Made by a program: the position numbers and the translations under genes. From Terriglobus albidus (GTDB lineage Bacteria; Acidobacteriota; Terriglobia; Terriglobales; Acidobacteriaceae): a DNA stretch of 64,000 nt. The stretch spans positions 1,798,001 through 1,862,000 of the forward strand of contig NZ_CP042806.1 of assembly GCF_008000815.1 (NCBI RefSeq). The letters run 5' to 3'. The notes beneath the pieces are model-generated. The model had not been told where the DNA came from, ran no database searches, and was given only the letters and a program-made list of their open reading frames with translations. Shown in pieces: positions 1 to 8,557 of the stretch; positions within the stretch are counted from its first letter, which is position 1, and every line of letters begins with the position of its first letter.

Positions 1-861
1 GGGGGCGGGACCTTCTTCGGCCACTTCTTTGCCTGCGATAAGCACCACGGCGGTGTGGACATCTACCATGCCATTCCCTGGAGCTGCGATACCTTCTACT
101 ACACGCTGGCGGAGCGGCTGCAGATCGATACGATTGCGAAGTATGCGACCGCAGTCGGCATCAGCCAGAAGACGGGCATCGATCTTCCAGATGAGGCTAC
201 AGGCACCATGCCATCAACGGCATGGAAACTGAAGAACTTCCACGACAAGTGGTACGCCGGTGAAGTGATCTCGGTCGGCATCGGCCAGGGCGCTGTTCAG
301 GCCTCGCCCATTCAGCTTGCGCGGGCGTTGAGCGGCCTTGCCTCCGGTGGAGCTCTGAAGCGGCCACATGTCATTCTGGACGGCCAGATTTCGCAGCAGT
401 ATCAGCAGGCGATTCTGGATACCTATGCAGGCAGCGGTGAGAAGCAGGTCAGTCTCAAGACCGAGAACTGGCAGATCATCACCGACGCTATGGCCGAGAC
501 CCTGAATTCCGGGACAGCCGCTGCGTCGCATCTGGAAGGTGTGGACTTTGCCGGGAAGACAGGCACCGCGCAGGTGATGAGCCACGCGGCTCTGGCCAGG
601 AGTGGTGGCGGCCATAAGACAGTTCCCAATGCCTGGTTTGTAGGAATGACTCCGCGGCGGAACCCGGACATTGTGGTTGCCGTTCTGTGGGAGAACGGCG
701 ATTGGGGAGCCAACGCCGCCAAGCTGGGCGCGCAGGTAGTGAACACCTTCGTGGAAAAACAGCGGAAGAAGGCCGGGAACCTGATGAAGGTTGCCGAAGC
801 TCCGAAACCGGCCACACCGCTGGAGAATGCCGCAAAGAAAGAAGAGCCTGTTACGAACTAG
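1..861 (+). CDS. mrdA: Penicillin-binding protein 2 (peptidoglycan DD-transpeptidase), 5' truncated by window
   Basis: C-terminal 286 residues of a class B PBP; the reading frame is open to base 1, so the N-terminus lies outside the window. It crosslinks septation-independent (elongation) peptidoglycan in the periplasm with RodA. Visible transpeptidase motifs are SCDTFYY (the SxD motif typical of PBP2) near base 80 and GKTGTAQ (the KTG motif) near base 555. The tail after the domain is Ala/Pro/Glu-rich and probably disordered. The next gene, 67 bp downstream on the same strand, is rodA, the usual mrdA-mrdB order, which supports PBP2 rather than PBP3/FtsI. The active-site SxxK lies upstream of the window and cannot be checked. 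Confidence 0.93.
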   Translation, partial: GGGTFFGHFFACDKHHGGVDIYHAIPWSCDTFYYTLAERLQIDTIAKYATAVGISQKTGIDLPDEATGTMPSTAWKLKNFHDKWYAGEVISVGIGQGAVQASPIQLARALSGLASGGALKRPHVILDGQISQQYQQAILDTYAGSGEKQVSLKTENWQIITDAMAETLNSGTAAASHLEGVDFAGKTGTAQVMSHAALARSGGGHKTVPNAWFVGMTPRRNPDIVVAVLWENGDWGANAAKLGAQVVNTFVEKQRKKAGNLMKVAEAPKPATPLENAAKKEEPVTN

Positions 862-928
862 TGCGGAGGCCGTTCATTGCCTTCATGCTGCCACTGCTGG
901 ATACCGTTACACTGAAACTGCCTGATTC

Positions 929-2029
929 ATGCGCCGTTTTTCTTCGTTCCGTGACTTTGACTGGGTTCTCCTTGGCTTCGTGCTCCTGCTGAGCGTGATC
1001 TCAGTCCTCGAGATCTATTCTGCGACGATGCACACGAAGTTCCACGGCTTTGAGAAGAAGCAGCTTGAGTACCTCGCCGTTGGCCTGGTGCTGATGTTTA
1101 TCGTCTCGCTGATCGACTACCACCAATTGCTGGAGATTGTTCCCTGGGCGTACGGTACCAGTATTCTTTCGCTTGTCGCCGTGGCGGCGGTGGGCACCAG
1201 GGTGCTCGGAGCGAAGCGGTGGATCAAGTTCCCCGGTGGCATTCATTTCCAGCCGAGTGAATGGATCAAGCTGGTGCTGGTTGTGGCGGTGGCAAGGTAT
1301 TTCTGGAGCCTGGGCGGCCGGGATCTGACCTGGAAAGACATCGGTAAGGCCTTCCTGCTGGTGGGCATTCCCATGCTGATGGTACTGAAGCAGCCTGACC
1401 TGGGAACGGCCCTCACTTACTCACCGATCCTGATCTGCGGTCTGTTTCTGGGCGGCATCCGGTTCAAGCAGGCTGCCATCCTCATCCTGGGATTTCTGCT
1501 GCTGGTCGGTGGCGTGTGGAGGACCGGGAAACTGCTGAAACCCTACCAGAAGGCCCGTCTGACCAACTTTATTAATCCGGATAACGACCCCAAGGGCTCC
1601 GGTTACCAGATCCGCCAGTCCCTGATCGCCGTCGGATCGGGAGGTGTCTGGGGCAAAGGCGCGACGAAGGGAACGCAGACGCAGGGAGACTTCCTCCCTA
1701 TTCCCTATACCGACTTCATCTTTGCCGCCTTCTGCGAGGAGCACGGGTTTGTGGGCGCCCTGGGGGTGCTGCTGCTTTACTTTCTGATCCTGATGCGGCT
1801 GATCCAGAACGCCCAGACGGCTCCAGATCCACCGGGAACGTTCATCGTGATGGGTATCGTGGCGATCATCATCTTCCAGATGGCGGTCAATATCGGCATG
1901 GTGATCGGATTCATGCCGGTGACGGGAATTCCGCTGCCGCTGATGAGCTATGGCGGATCGTCGGTGCTGTTCACCTTCATGGCGCTGGGGATTGTGATGA
2001 ACGTGCGGATGCGGCGGTTTGTGAACTGA
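929..2029 (+). CDS. rodA: Rod shape-determining protein RodA (SEDS glycosyltransferase)
   Basis: 366-residue SEDS-family polytopic membrane protein that polymerises lipid II for cell elongation together with PBP2. About ten hydrophobic segments are visible, starting with WVLLGFVLLLSVISVLEIYS. Family hallmarks include KRWIKFPGGIHFQPSEWIK, the KQPDLGTAL motif carrying the catalytic Asp, GSGYQIRQSLIAVGSGG, and the C-terminal PLPLMSYGGSS signature. Length matches RodA (about 370) rather than FtsW. Directly downstream of the PBP2 gene, so one transcript is likely. Confidence 0.95.
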   Translation: MRRFSSFRDFDWVLLGFVLLLSVISVLEIYSATMHTKFHGFEKKQLEYLAVGLVLMFIVSLIDYHQLLEIVPWAYGTSILSLVAVAAVGTRVLGAKRWIKFPGGIHFQPSEWIKLVLVVAVARYFWSLGGRDLTWKDIGKAFLLVGIPMLMVLKQPDLGTALTYSPILICGLFLGGIRFKQAAILILGFLLLVGGVWRTGKLLKPYQKARLTNFINPDNDPKGSGYQIRQSLIAVGSGGVWGKGATKGTQTQGDFLPIPYTDFIFAAFCEEHGFVGALGVLLLYFLILMRLIQNAQTAPDPPGTFIVMGIVAIIIFQMAVNIGMVIGFMPVTGIPLPLMSYGGSSVLFTFMALGIVMNVRMRRFVN

Positions 2030-2461
2030 AATCCCGCGAAGATTAAAGGCCGATTTAGACGCGGCACCCGGGATAGTGCATACTATGGGCAGGACCTGCC
2101 CGAGGCGAGACTTCCGGCAGACGGCCTACAGCCGTCCTAGCGGCGCTACGTGAGCGCGGGCGGCAAACAAAGATTTTATGTGATTCCGGCCAGGCGAAGA
2201 CCATTCCGCCCGCTGGACAGGATTGAAGAAGAAGCGATGAACGTACACGGACCGCGAACGGCCGCACCTCAAATCGAGGCAGCACAGGTCACAAAATCCG
2301 TCTGCGTTTTCCCGGTTGTAATCCCCTCAATGTCAGTTTCAACACACTTCGGGGCTCCCCCAGGACGGGGCGGGCACGGGGCGAGGGCGTAGCACGGGTT
2401 TTTCTCCTTTCCTGTTCGGCAGGTAATTGATTCGCCTGGTCTTAGAAGAAAGAGACCAGAT
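2030..2461 (+). other. Long intergenic region / probable leader of the RNase E/G gene
   Basis: 432 bp without a convincing gene. It holds a short palindrome at 2090-2104 (GGGCAGG-A-CCTGCCC) and, from 2237 to 2392, a 51-codon frame with a GAAGAAGAAG stretch before its ATG; I see no family resemblance in that frame. An AAGAAAGAGACCAG stretch sits just before the RNase start. RNase E genes of enterobacteria are autoregulated through a long 5' UTR, so a regulatory leader is possible here, but no conserved structure was recognised. Confidence 0.35.
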
Positions 2462-5400
2462 ATGTCGAAGGAAATTTTTATCTCCTCAACGCCGCATGAA
2501 ACGCGGCTGGCCATCGTGGAAAACGAGGCGCTTTCGGAGATCTACTACGAGCGCGAGAACGAATACACCCTCGCCGGCTCCATCTACAAAGGCAAAGTAA
2601 CCCGCGTTCTACCCGGTATGCAGTCGGCGTTTGTCGACATCGGACTTGAGCGCGATGCCTTCCTCTACATCACCGATTTTCTGGAAGAGACTCCGGATTC
2701 AGAAGAGTTTGAGACAGAAGGCAGTGCTACGCCCGTTGAGAATGGCGCCGGTTCCGGAGACCAGCGGGAGCGTGGCGGCCGCCGCCGTGGCCGTGGCCGC
2801 CGTGGGCGGGATCGTGGAGAGCGCGGTGGTGAACAGCAGGGCGGGCAGGAGGCTGTTCCAACGGGCGAGACCCTGGTCCTTGAGGGCGGTTTTGGCGAGG
2901 AAGAGACCATTGAGATTACCGGGTCCGCAGACCAGGGAGAGGTCGAGGAGCGTCCCGCCGAGGATCAGGGAGAGGGTGGCAGCCGCCGCTGGCGTGGCCG
3001 TCGTGGACGCCGCCGTGGCCGTGGACGCCGCGAAGAGTCGCAGACGCTCAGTGGAGAGCCACGCTCTGAGTACGAGTCCGATCCGGTGGAGTTTGAGCCT
3101 GAGGCGCATCCGGCGGAGCAGCCAGAGCCCACAGCTCAGGTAGCCGCCGATCTGGAAGCTCCGTTTATCCTCCCGGGCGAATCGCTCTCGAAGTATCGCC
3201 GCGGGGAGGAAGCAGCCGCTGCCGCAGTCGAGGAGAAGCCCGTGCCGGCTGCCCCTGTAATCTCGGGTGTGGCGAAGCCCGCAACGCTGGTGGAGGTGAT
3301 CGACACTACCGGCTGGGATGGTGGATTTGCGCTTCCTGGCGAGTCGTTGAGCCGCCGCCGTAGTGCCCCGCAGGCCGCTGCTCCCGTTGTACCGGTTGCT
3401 GCGGTCGTTGAAGAGGTCCCGGTGGTTGCCGAGCAGCCTGCCGAGGTTCTGGGGACGGCGACGGATCTGGAGTTTGCTCCAGCCGCCGCAGAGGCTCAGG
3501 AAGTGGCCCAGGCTGACCCGGTTGAGGAAGCTGCAGCAGTGGAGCAGAAGTCTGAGGAGCCGGTAACGCCAGCGGAGTATGAGCCCACCGAGGGTTCGGT
3601 GTCGTTCCGTGTGGATGCCGGCCAGAGCGAGTTTCGCCAGAAGGCGGAGCCGGAGTTTGAAGAAGAGGTGATGGTTGAGGAGGCTGCGGCGGAGGAGAAT
3701 TCCGCGGTTGAGCATGCCTTTACCACGTTGCAGCCGACCGGCGAGATGATCTCCGAAGTGGAGACGCCGGAGGTTCCATCCTCTCCCATCGAGCATGAGG
3801 CTGCCGTGCAGTCGGTGACTCTGGCGGAAGCGGAGCATCCGGTAACACCGGTGGAAGCAGCTACGGTCGAGTCATCTGTCGTCGAGGCACTGCATGAGGG
3901 CGAGTTCGAGGAAGAACTGATCGACGAAGACGAGTACGAGTTCGAGCCTCTGGCGATGCATACGGCCGATGAGGAATATCTCGAGGACGACCTGGAAGAG
4001 GAGACGCTGGAAGGCGCCGCGGATCTGGGTACGATGCTCCGCGATATGTCCATCGACGAGGCGACACAGACTGAGGAAGAAGAAGGGGAAGAGGAGCAGG
4101 ATGAGCCTCTGATCGAAGGCGAGTTCGAAGAGACGTCTGAGGATGAGGGTTCCTCGGAAGAAGAGACAGAAGAGGTAGCGGCTGAAGGTGAGGCACAGCC
4201 CCGCCGTGAGCGTGGAGGACGGCGCGACCGTCGTGGACGCAGCGGGCGAGACCGCGACCGTGGCCGGGATCGTGGACGTGGCGGACGTGGTCCGAGCCGG
4301 GCCTCGATGCAGACCACCAACCTGCCGGCGATCAGCGATCTGCTGAAGCCGGGACAGGAGATCCTGGTGCAGATTGCCAAGGAGCCGATCGCGAAGAAGG
4401 GTGCGCGCATCACTTCGCACATCGCCCTTCCCGGCCGCTTCCTGGTCTTCATGCCCACGGTCAACCATGTGGGGGTTTCCCGCAAAATCTCGAGTGACGA
4501 GGAGCGCCGCCGCCTCAAGCAGGTACTGCTGAGCGAAAAGGCCGAGGCGACTGGCGGGTTTATCGTGCGTACGGCTGCGGATGGCGCCAGTGAGCAGGAG
4601 CTGCGTAGCGATCTCCGCTTCCTCATCAACCTCTGGAACGATATCAAGGGGCGGTCGGATTCCTCGAAGTCGCCAGCGCTGATCTATCACGACCTGAACC
4701 TGGTAGAGCGCATTTTGCGTGACCAAGTAACGGATAACTTCTCCCATATCTGGGTTGATAGCGAGACCGAGTATGAGCGTGTGTTGCGCTTCCTGCAGCG
4801 CTTCGAGCCTTCGCTGATTCGCCGGGTGAAGCTCTACAGCAAGGAAACACCGCTATTTGAGCAGTTCGGTATCTCGGAGGAGATCAACAAGGCGCTGCGT
4901 TCGAAGGTGTGGCTGAAGTCAGGCGGATCGATCGTGATCAACCAGACTGAGGCTCTGGTGGCCATCGATATCAACACCGGCAAGTACGTTGGTAAGACGG
5001 CCCGCCTGGAAGACACCATCGTGAAGACGAACCTCGATGCTATTCCGGAGATCGTGCGGCAGATTCGCCTGCGCGATCTTGGCGGCATCATCGTGATCGA
5101 CTTTATCGACATGGATGAGCGTAAGAACCGGCAGAAGGTGCTGACCGCGCTCGAAGAAGAGCTGAAGAACGATCGTGCTCCTTCGAAGGTGCTACAGTTC
5201 AACGATTTTGGCTTGGTGGCAATCACCCGTAAGCGTGTGAAGCAGTCGCTGGAGCGCACTCTGAGCACGCAGTGCTCCATCTGCACCGGCACGGGCATGG
5301 TGAAGTCACCGGTCACGGTCGCTAACGAAATCTACATCGAGATGCGCAAAATGTACCGCCATATCGAGAAGGGCGACATCATGTTGCGTGTGCATCCGGA

Positions 5401-5524
5401 GGTCGTCAAGCAGTTGAAGACCAACAATGCAAGCTGGCTGCATGAGATGGAAGAGCTCACGGGCAAGACCATCCTGGTGAAGAGCGATCCGAGCCTTCAT
5501 CCGGAGCAGTTCGACATCCACTAA
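2462..5524 (+). CDS. Rne/Rng family ribonuclease (RNase E/G) with giant insertion in the S1 domain
   Basis: 1020-residue endoribonuclease for rRNA maturation and mRNA decay. The N-terminal S1 half (residues 1-80, ending GLERDAFLYITDF) is interrupted by about 540 residues of low-complexity sequence, and the S1/RNase H-like core resumes near residue 620 (LKPGQEILVQI). Catalytic acidic motifs are AIDINTGKYVGK near 835 and IIVIDFIDMDERKN near 880; the Zn-link Cys pair is CSICTGTG near 938. The insertion alternates acidic Glu/Ala/Pro blocks with three Arg/Gly-rich blocks (residues about 103-125, 178-195 and 578-615). The C-terminal scaffold of E. coli RNase E is absent, so the core is RNase G-like. 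Insertion within S1 occurs in some other phyla, but this one is long. Confidence 0.92.
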   Translation: MSKEIFISSTPHETRLAIVENEALSEIYYERENEYTLAGSIYKGKVTRVLPGMQSAFVDIGLERDAFLYITDFLEETPDSEEFETEGSATPVENGAGSGDQRERGGRRRGRGRRGRDRGERGGEQQGGQEAVPTGETLVLEGGFGEEETIEITGSADQGEVEERPAEDQGEGGSRRWRGRRGRRRGRGRREESQTLSGEPRSEYESDPVEFEPEAHPAEQPEPTAQVAADLEAPFILPGESLSKYRRGEEAAAAAVEEKPVPAAPVISGVAKPATLVEVIDTTGWDGGFALPGESLSRRRSAPQAAAPVVPVAAVVEEVPVVAEQPAEVLGTATDLEFAPAAAEAQEVAQADPVEEAAAVEQKSEEPVTPAEYEPTEGSVSFRVDAGQSEFRQKAEPEFEEEVMVEEAAAEENSAVEHAFTTLQPTGEMISEVETPEVPSSPIEHEAAVQSVTLAEAEHPVTPVEAATVESSVVEALHEGEFEEELIDEDEYEFEPLAMHTADEEYLEDDLEEETLEGAADLGTMLRDMSIDEATQTEEEEGEEEQDEPLIEGEFEETSEDEGSSEEETEEVAAEGEAQPRRERGGRRDRRGRSGRDRDRGRDRGRGGRGPSRASMQTTNLPAISDLLKPGQEILVQIAKEPIAKKGARITSHIALPGRFLVFMPTVNHVGVSRKISSDEERRRLKQVLLSEKAEATGGFIVRTAADGASEQELRSDLRFLINLWNDIKGRSDSSKSPALIYHDLNLVERILRDQVTDNFSHIWVDSETEYERVLRFLQRFEPSLIRRVKLYSKETPLFEQFGISEEINKALRSKVWLKSGGSIVINQTEALVAIDINTGKYVGKTARLEDTIVKTNLDAIPEIVRQIRLRDLGGIIVIDFIDMDERKNRQKVLTALEEELKNDRAPSKVLQFNDFGLVAITRKRVKQSLERTLSTQCSICTGTGMVKSPVTVANEIYIEMRKMYRHIEKGDIMLRVHPEVVKQLKTNNASWLHEMEELTGKTILVKSDPSLHPEQFDIH

Positions 5525-5535
5525 TCATATGGAAG

Positions 5536-5576
5536 AGGCGGGTCCTGTGTTGCTGACGCAGGACCCGCTTTCCTTT
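5536..5576 (+). terminator. Intrinsic terminator after RNase E/G gene
   Basis: Inverted repeat GCGGGTCCTG (5538-5547) / CAGGACCCGC (5559-5568) followed by TTTCCTTTT, 14 bp after the RNase stop codon. Confidence 0.85.
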
Positions 5577-5691
5577 TGTGACGAATCCATTTGTCGTCGA
5601 AGAGCGTCCTACACAACAACCGGAAAAAACCGGTGTCTGAACAGGCTGAGGGCGGTTCCTCCCCGTCCTTTTGAACAAGGAGCGTATGTAC

Positions 5692-6609
5692 ATGCTGATG
5701 AGCACTGAGTTTACCGGCCGGCGCATGGCGCGGATCGTAGGTTTATTTGCCTTGGCGGCTGGTTCATTGGTTGCGAAGGCGCAAAGTGCGAGCGAACCGA
5801 AGCTGGATCTTACTCCGACTCTCCCTTCGCTCAATGAGTACCTGCACGACACGACGCCGTCAGCGTCTTATAGCTCGTCAGTCGTGGCTTCGGTAGAACC
5901 GGAGATGAACTTCTCCAGCGAGATGCAGCCGCCACCGCGCCGTCAGTACGGCCGTCCGCGCTATAACGACCGGAATCATAATCCTGATGGATCGAACCGG
6001 TACACCTTTATGGTGGGCGGAGGTTTCGTTTCGCCTGTCGGCTCCACAAGCAACTATCAGACGATCGGCTGGAAGATTGCTGTAGGCGGCGGAGTGAACT
6101 TCAACAAGTACTTCGGCGTGCTGCTGCAGTACGACTATGACCGGATGAATATCCCGAGCTACATCCTGCGGAAGATGATCTCGGATTATTCGGCGATCGG
6201 TTTCGATGCGACCGGCCTCGATGGCAATACACATCTCTGGTCGATTACGCTGAACCCGATTATTACCTTCATGCAGGATGAGTCTTCCAGCGCTTATGTT
6301 ACGGGCGGCGGTGGTTTCTACCGGAAGGTAACGAACTTTACTCTGCCTCAGGTCGGCTATTACTGCGACTACTTCTACGGTTGCTACCCAGTTCAATCCA
6401 ACCAGACCTTCGATCACTATTCGAACAATGCTGGTGGCGTGAATATCGGTTTGGGCTTCACGCACAAACTGTCTCACTACAGCAACCAGAAGCTGTTTGC
6501 GGAGGCGCGCTATACATGGGTGGACAACCAGCCCAATAACAACATCTATTACACCCCGAACAACTACCGTACGAGCTATATCCCGGTGACGTTCGGCTTG
6601 CGTTGGTAG
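5692..6609 (+). CDS. Secreted outer-membrane beta-barrel-like protein, function unknown
   Basis: About 305 residues. AAGGAG lies 9 bp before the ATG at 5692; in-frame ATGs at 5686 and 5698 and a TTG at 5671 are alternatives. Residues near the N-terminus form a signal peptide (MARIVGLFALAAGSLVAKAQS, cleavage after KAQ). After a Pro/Ser-rich linker the rest shows alternating aromatic/hydrophobic beta-strands (YTFMVGGGFVSPVG, KYFGVLLQYDYDRMNI, LFAEARYTWVDNQ) and ends in VTFGLRW, a terminal aromatic expected for a BamA-recognised barrel. Tyr/Asn-rich loops are typical of acidobacterial surface proteins. No enzyme motif seen. Confidence 0.8.
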   Translation: MLMSTEFTGRRMARIVGLFALAAGSLVAKAQSASEPKLDLTPTLPSLNEYLHDTTPSASYSSSVVASVEPEMNFSSEMQPPPRRQYGRPRYNDRNHNPDGSNRYTFMVGGGFVSPVGSTSNYQTIGWKIAVGGGVNFNKYFGVLLQYDYDRMNIPSYILRKMISDYSAIGFDATGLDGNTHLWSITLNPIITFMQDESSSAYVTGGGGFYRKVTNFTLPQVGYYCDYFYGCYPVQSNQTFDHYSNNAGGVNIGLGFTHKLSHYSNQKLFAEARYTWVDNQPNNNIYYTPNNYRTSYIPVTFGLRW

Positions 6610-6626
6610 AGTATGCAGCTTGCTTG

Positions 6627-6656
6627 AAAGCCGTGAGCGAAGGCTCTCGGCTTTTG
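6627..6656 (+). terminator. Intrinsic terminator after the beta-barrel gene
   Basis: AAAGCCGTGAGC / GCTCTCGGCTTTT hairpin with one internal mismatch and a GAAG loop, 18 bp after the stop codon. Confidence 0.7.
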
Positions 6657-6716
6657 GCTTTAACGGTAGAAGGTGGGTGGACAAGACGGAGCGTCTGATC
6701 CGCTGATTTACAACCT

Positions 6717-7097
6717 CTAGAGAGCCAGGCAGAGAGCAGTACCGCCGGCGATGCCGAGGGCTGCAAGCAATGTCTGACCGATCCTCGAACGATTCAGTTG
6801 TCCTGTGTTGGTAAAGACGATGTAGCTGACCGTTAGAAGCAGAATTCCTGCGGGCAGAAAGGTCTGGTAGCTCTTGTTGACCGGAGACAGGACTGTGGCC
6901 ACATATCCTCCAGCGAAGCCGCATACCGCCCAGAGGAGCGCATGCAAGGTCGTATAGGCGCTGGTGAAACGGCCCTTCTGCATCACGAAGGTCGGCATCA
7001 GCGATGTGATGACAAATGTGACGATGAGATACGCGAGAATAACGGCAAAGTATCCAGCCAGTACCGCAACAGCCATGAAAAGTATGGGCTTAGTCAT
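6717..7097 (-). CDS. Small four-helix membrane protein, function unknown
   Basis: 126 residues, almost entirely four hydrophobic segments (ILFMAVAVLAGYFAVILAYLIV, LHALLWAVCGFAGGYVATVL, TFLPAGILLLTVSYIVF, TLLAALGIAGGTALCLAL) separated by short loops. No family recognised. It begins 11 bp after the stop codon of the secreted aminopeptidase P gene on the same strand, so it is probably its distal operon partner. Confidence 0.7.
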   Translation of the reverse strand: MTKPILFMAVAVLAGYFAVILAYLIVTFVITSLMPTFVMQKGRFTSAYTTLHALLWAVCGFAGGYVATVLSPVNKSYQTFLPAGILLLTVSYIVFTNTGQLNRSRIGQTLLAALGIAGGTALCLAL

Positions 7098-7108
7098 CGT
7101 TTTCGATC

Positions 7109-8476
7109 CTATCTCATTCCCGCTTCTACGCTGTTTGTGTCAACGGGGAGGTTCGTAGTGAGGTTTACCAGTTTGCCGTCTGCATCGACGTAGTAGGTAT
7201 CTTCGATGCGAATACCGATCTTTTCTTCTGGGATATAGATACCAGGCTCGATAGTAAAGACATTTCCCTTGTCGAGCGGTTTGGCAGGGTCATAGGGATC
7301 ATGTACGTTGATGCCGACGTGATGGCCTAGTCCATGCAGGAAGTACTTGCCGAGAGGTTCGCCGTGTAGATCTTTGCCATGGGTGTTGATGTACTCGTAG
7401 GCGATCTTGTCGAGCGTGTCGGTAACTTCGGGGCCTCGTTGGTTGACGCTGCCGAGTCGCATCTTGCCGGCGACGAAGGCCGCAGCGGCTGCGCGGTGGG
7501 CTCCCAGGACAATCTCATAGAGTTCCCGCTGCCGCGGTGTGAACTTGCCTCCAATGGGCATGGTGCGGGTGATATCGGAGGCGTACATGGAGTACTCGCA
7601 GGCGGCGTCGATAACAACGACATCGCCCTTCTCCATCGTGGCTTCATTGGAGGAGTAGTGCAGCGTCGTGGAGTTGATGCCGCTGCCGACGATGGGAGCA
7701 TAGGAAGGGCGTTCGCATCCGCCCTCCAGCATCTTCGCAAGCTCCAGGCCGGCAATGGTGCGTTCGCGCACACCGGGTCTGATGGCTTTCATGCCGGCTT
7801 TTTGTGCCGCGGCAGAAGCTACGGCAGCTTTGCGCAGCAGATCGATCTCGGCGTCAGACTTAACCATGCGCTGCGGAATAAGCAGCGGACGTACCTCTTT
7901 TGCCGAAAGTCCCGAGTTGCCGAGCGTAGTCCCTGTGAACTCCACGGCAGCATGGGCGGAAGGCATATCAGTCTGGGTGAACAGACTGGAGGCACGGCGG
8001 CGATCTTCAGCAAGAAAGCTGCCCAGGACCTGTGGCAGCGAGGACATGGACATGACCTCGGCGAAGCCGGTCTTTTCGGTGACGTCCTTGGTGGCGGCGT
8101 CCATCTTGGTGCCGGTGTACTTCTCCGTCACCAGGTTGCGGGCCGGCAGAAAGAGGACCTCGCGATAACTGTGCTCGGGAATCTGTGTTCCGAGCCGGTC
8201 TATGGAAGCCGGCCCCGCGCTGATGATGAGGAGAGCCGCACCAGGCTCGTTCCAGCCGGAGAGATAGTAGAAGTCCTCATCCTGCCGGTACGGCATAAAG
8301 TCCAGTTGCGGTTCTTCGGCGGCGAAGAGCAGAGCCGCGCCGCCCTTCAGCTTCTCGGCGAGAGCGATGCGGCGCTGACGGTACTCGGACTGAGGAACGG
8401 AGTCCAGAGCGTGAGCGACGGTGGCGGCGAGCAGAAGGAACAGGGCAGCAAGATGCGGCTTACGCATAGGTCTCAT
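7109..8476 (-). CDS. Secreted Xaa-Pro aminopeptidase (M24B, aminopeptidase P family)
   Basis: About 455 residues; removes N-terminal residues preceding proline from peptides. An N-terminal signal peptide (LAALFLLLAATVAHA) places it in the periplasm, unlike cytoplasmic PepP. Residues about 20-170 are the AMP_N (creatinase N-terminal) domain; the C-terminal pita-bread domain holds the dinuclear metal ligands in VVIDAACEYSMYASDITRT (two Asp), GLGHHVG (His), FTIEPGIYIP (Glu) and GIRIEDTYY (Glu). The exact start is uncertain: ATGs at 8476 and 8467 and a TTG at 8482 all keep the signal peptide. Upstream partner of the small membrane protein. Confidence 0.92.
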   Translation of the reverse strand: MRPMRKPHLAALFLLLAATVAHALDSVPQSEYRQRRIALAEKLKGGAALLFAAEEPQLDFMPYRQDEDFYYLSGWNEPGAALLIISAGPASIDRLGTQIPEHSYREVLFLPARNLVTEKYTGTKMDAATKDVTEKTGFAEVMSMSSLPQVLGSFLAEDRRRASSLFTQTDMPSAHAAVEFTGTTLGNSGLSAKEVRPLLIPQRMVKSDAEIDLLRKAAVASAAAQKAGMKAIRPGVRERTIAGLELAKMLEGGCERPSYAPIVGSGINSTTLHYSSNEATMEKGDVVVIDAACEYSMYASDITRTMPIGGKFTPRQRELYEIVLGAHRAAAAAFVAGKMRLGSVNQRGPEVTDTLDKIAYEYINTHGKDLHGEPLGKYFLHGLGHHVGINVHDPYDPAKPLDKGNVFTIEPGIYIPEEKIGIRIEDTYYVDADGKLVNLTTNLPVDTNSVEAGMR

Positions 8477-8557
8477 AAGCAATCCATGAAGATTGAAGCG
8501 TCAGTGAGCGAGGTGGTACATCAACGTGCGTGAAAACAGCGATAGAGCGAAATCCTA

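Noticed and set aside
2699-4647. Long minus-strand frames (379 and 383 codons) opposite RNase E/G
   Set aside because: Created by the repetitive acidic/RG coding sequence; Ser/Arg/Leu-rich low-complexity translations.
7379-8533. 384-codon open frame on the plus strand
   Set aside because: Fully antisense to the aminopeptidase P gene, whose motifs are intact; an artefact of high-GC codon use.
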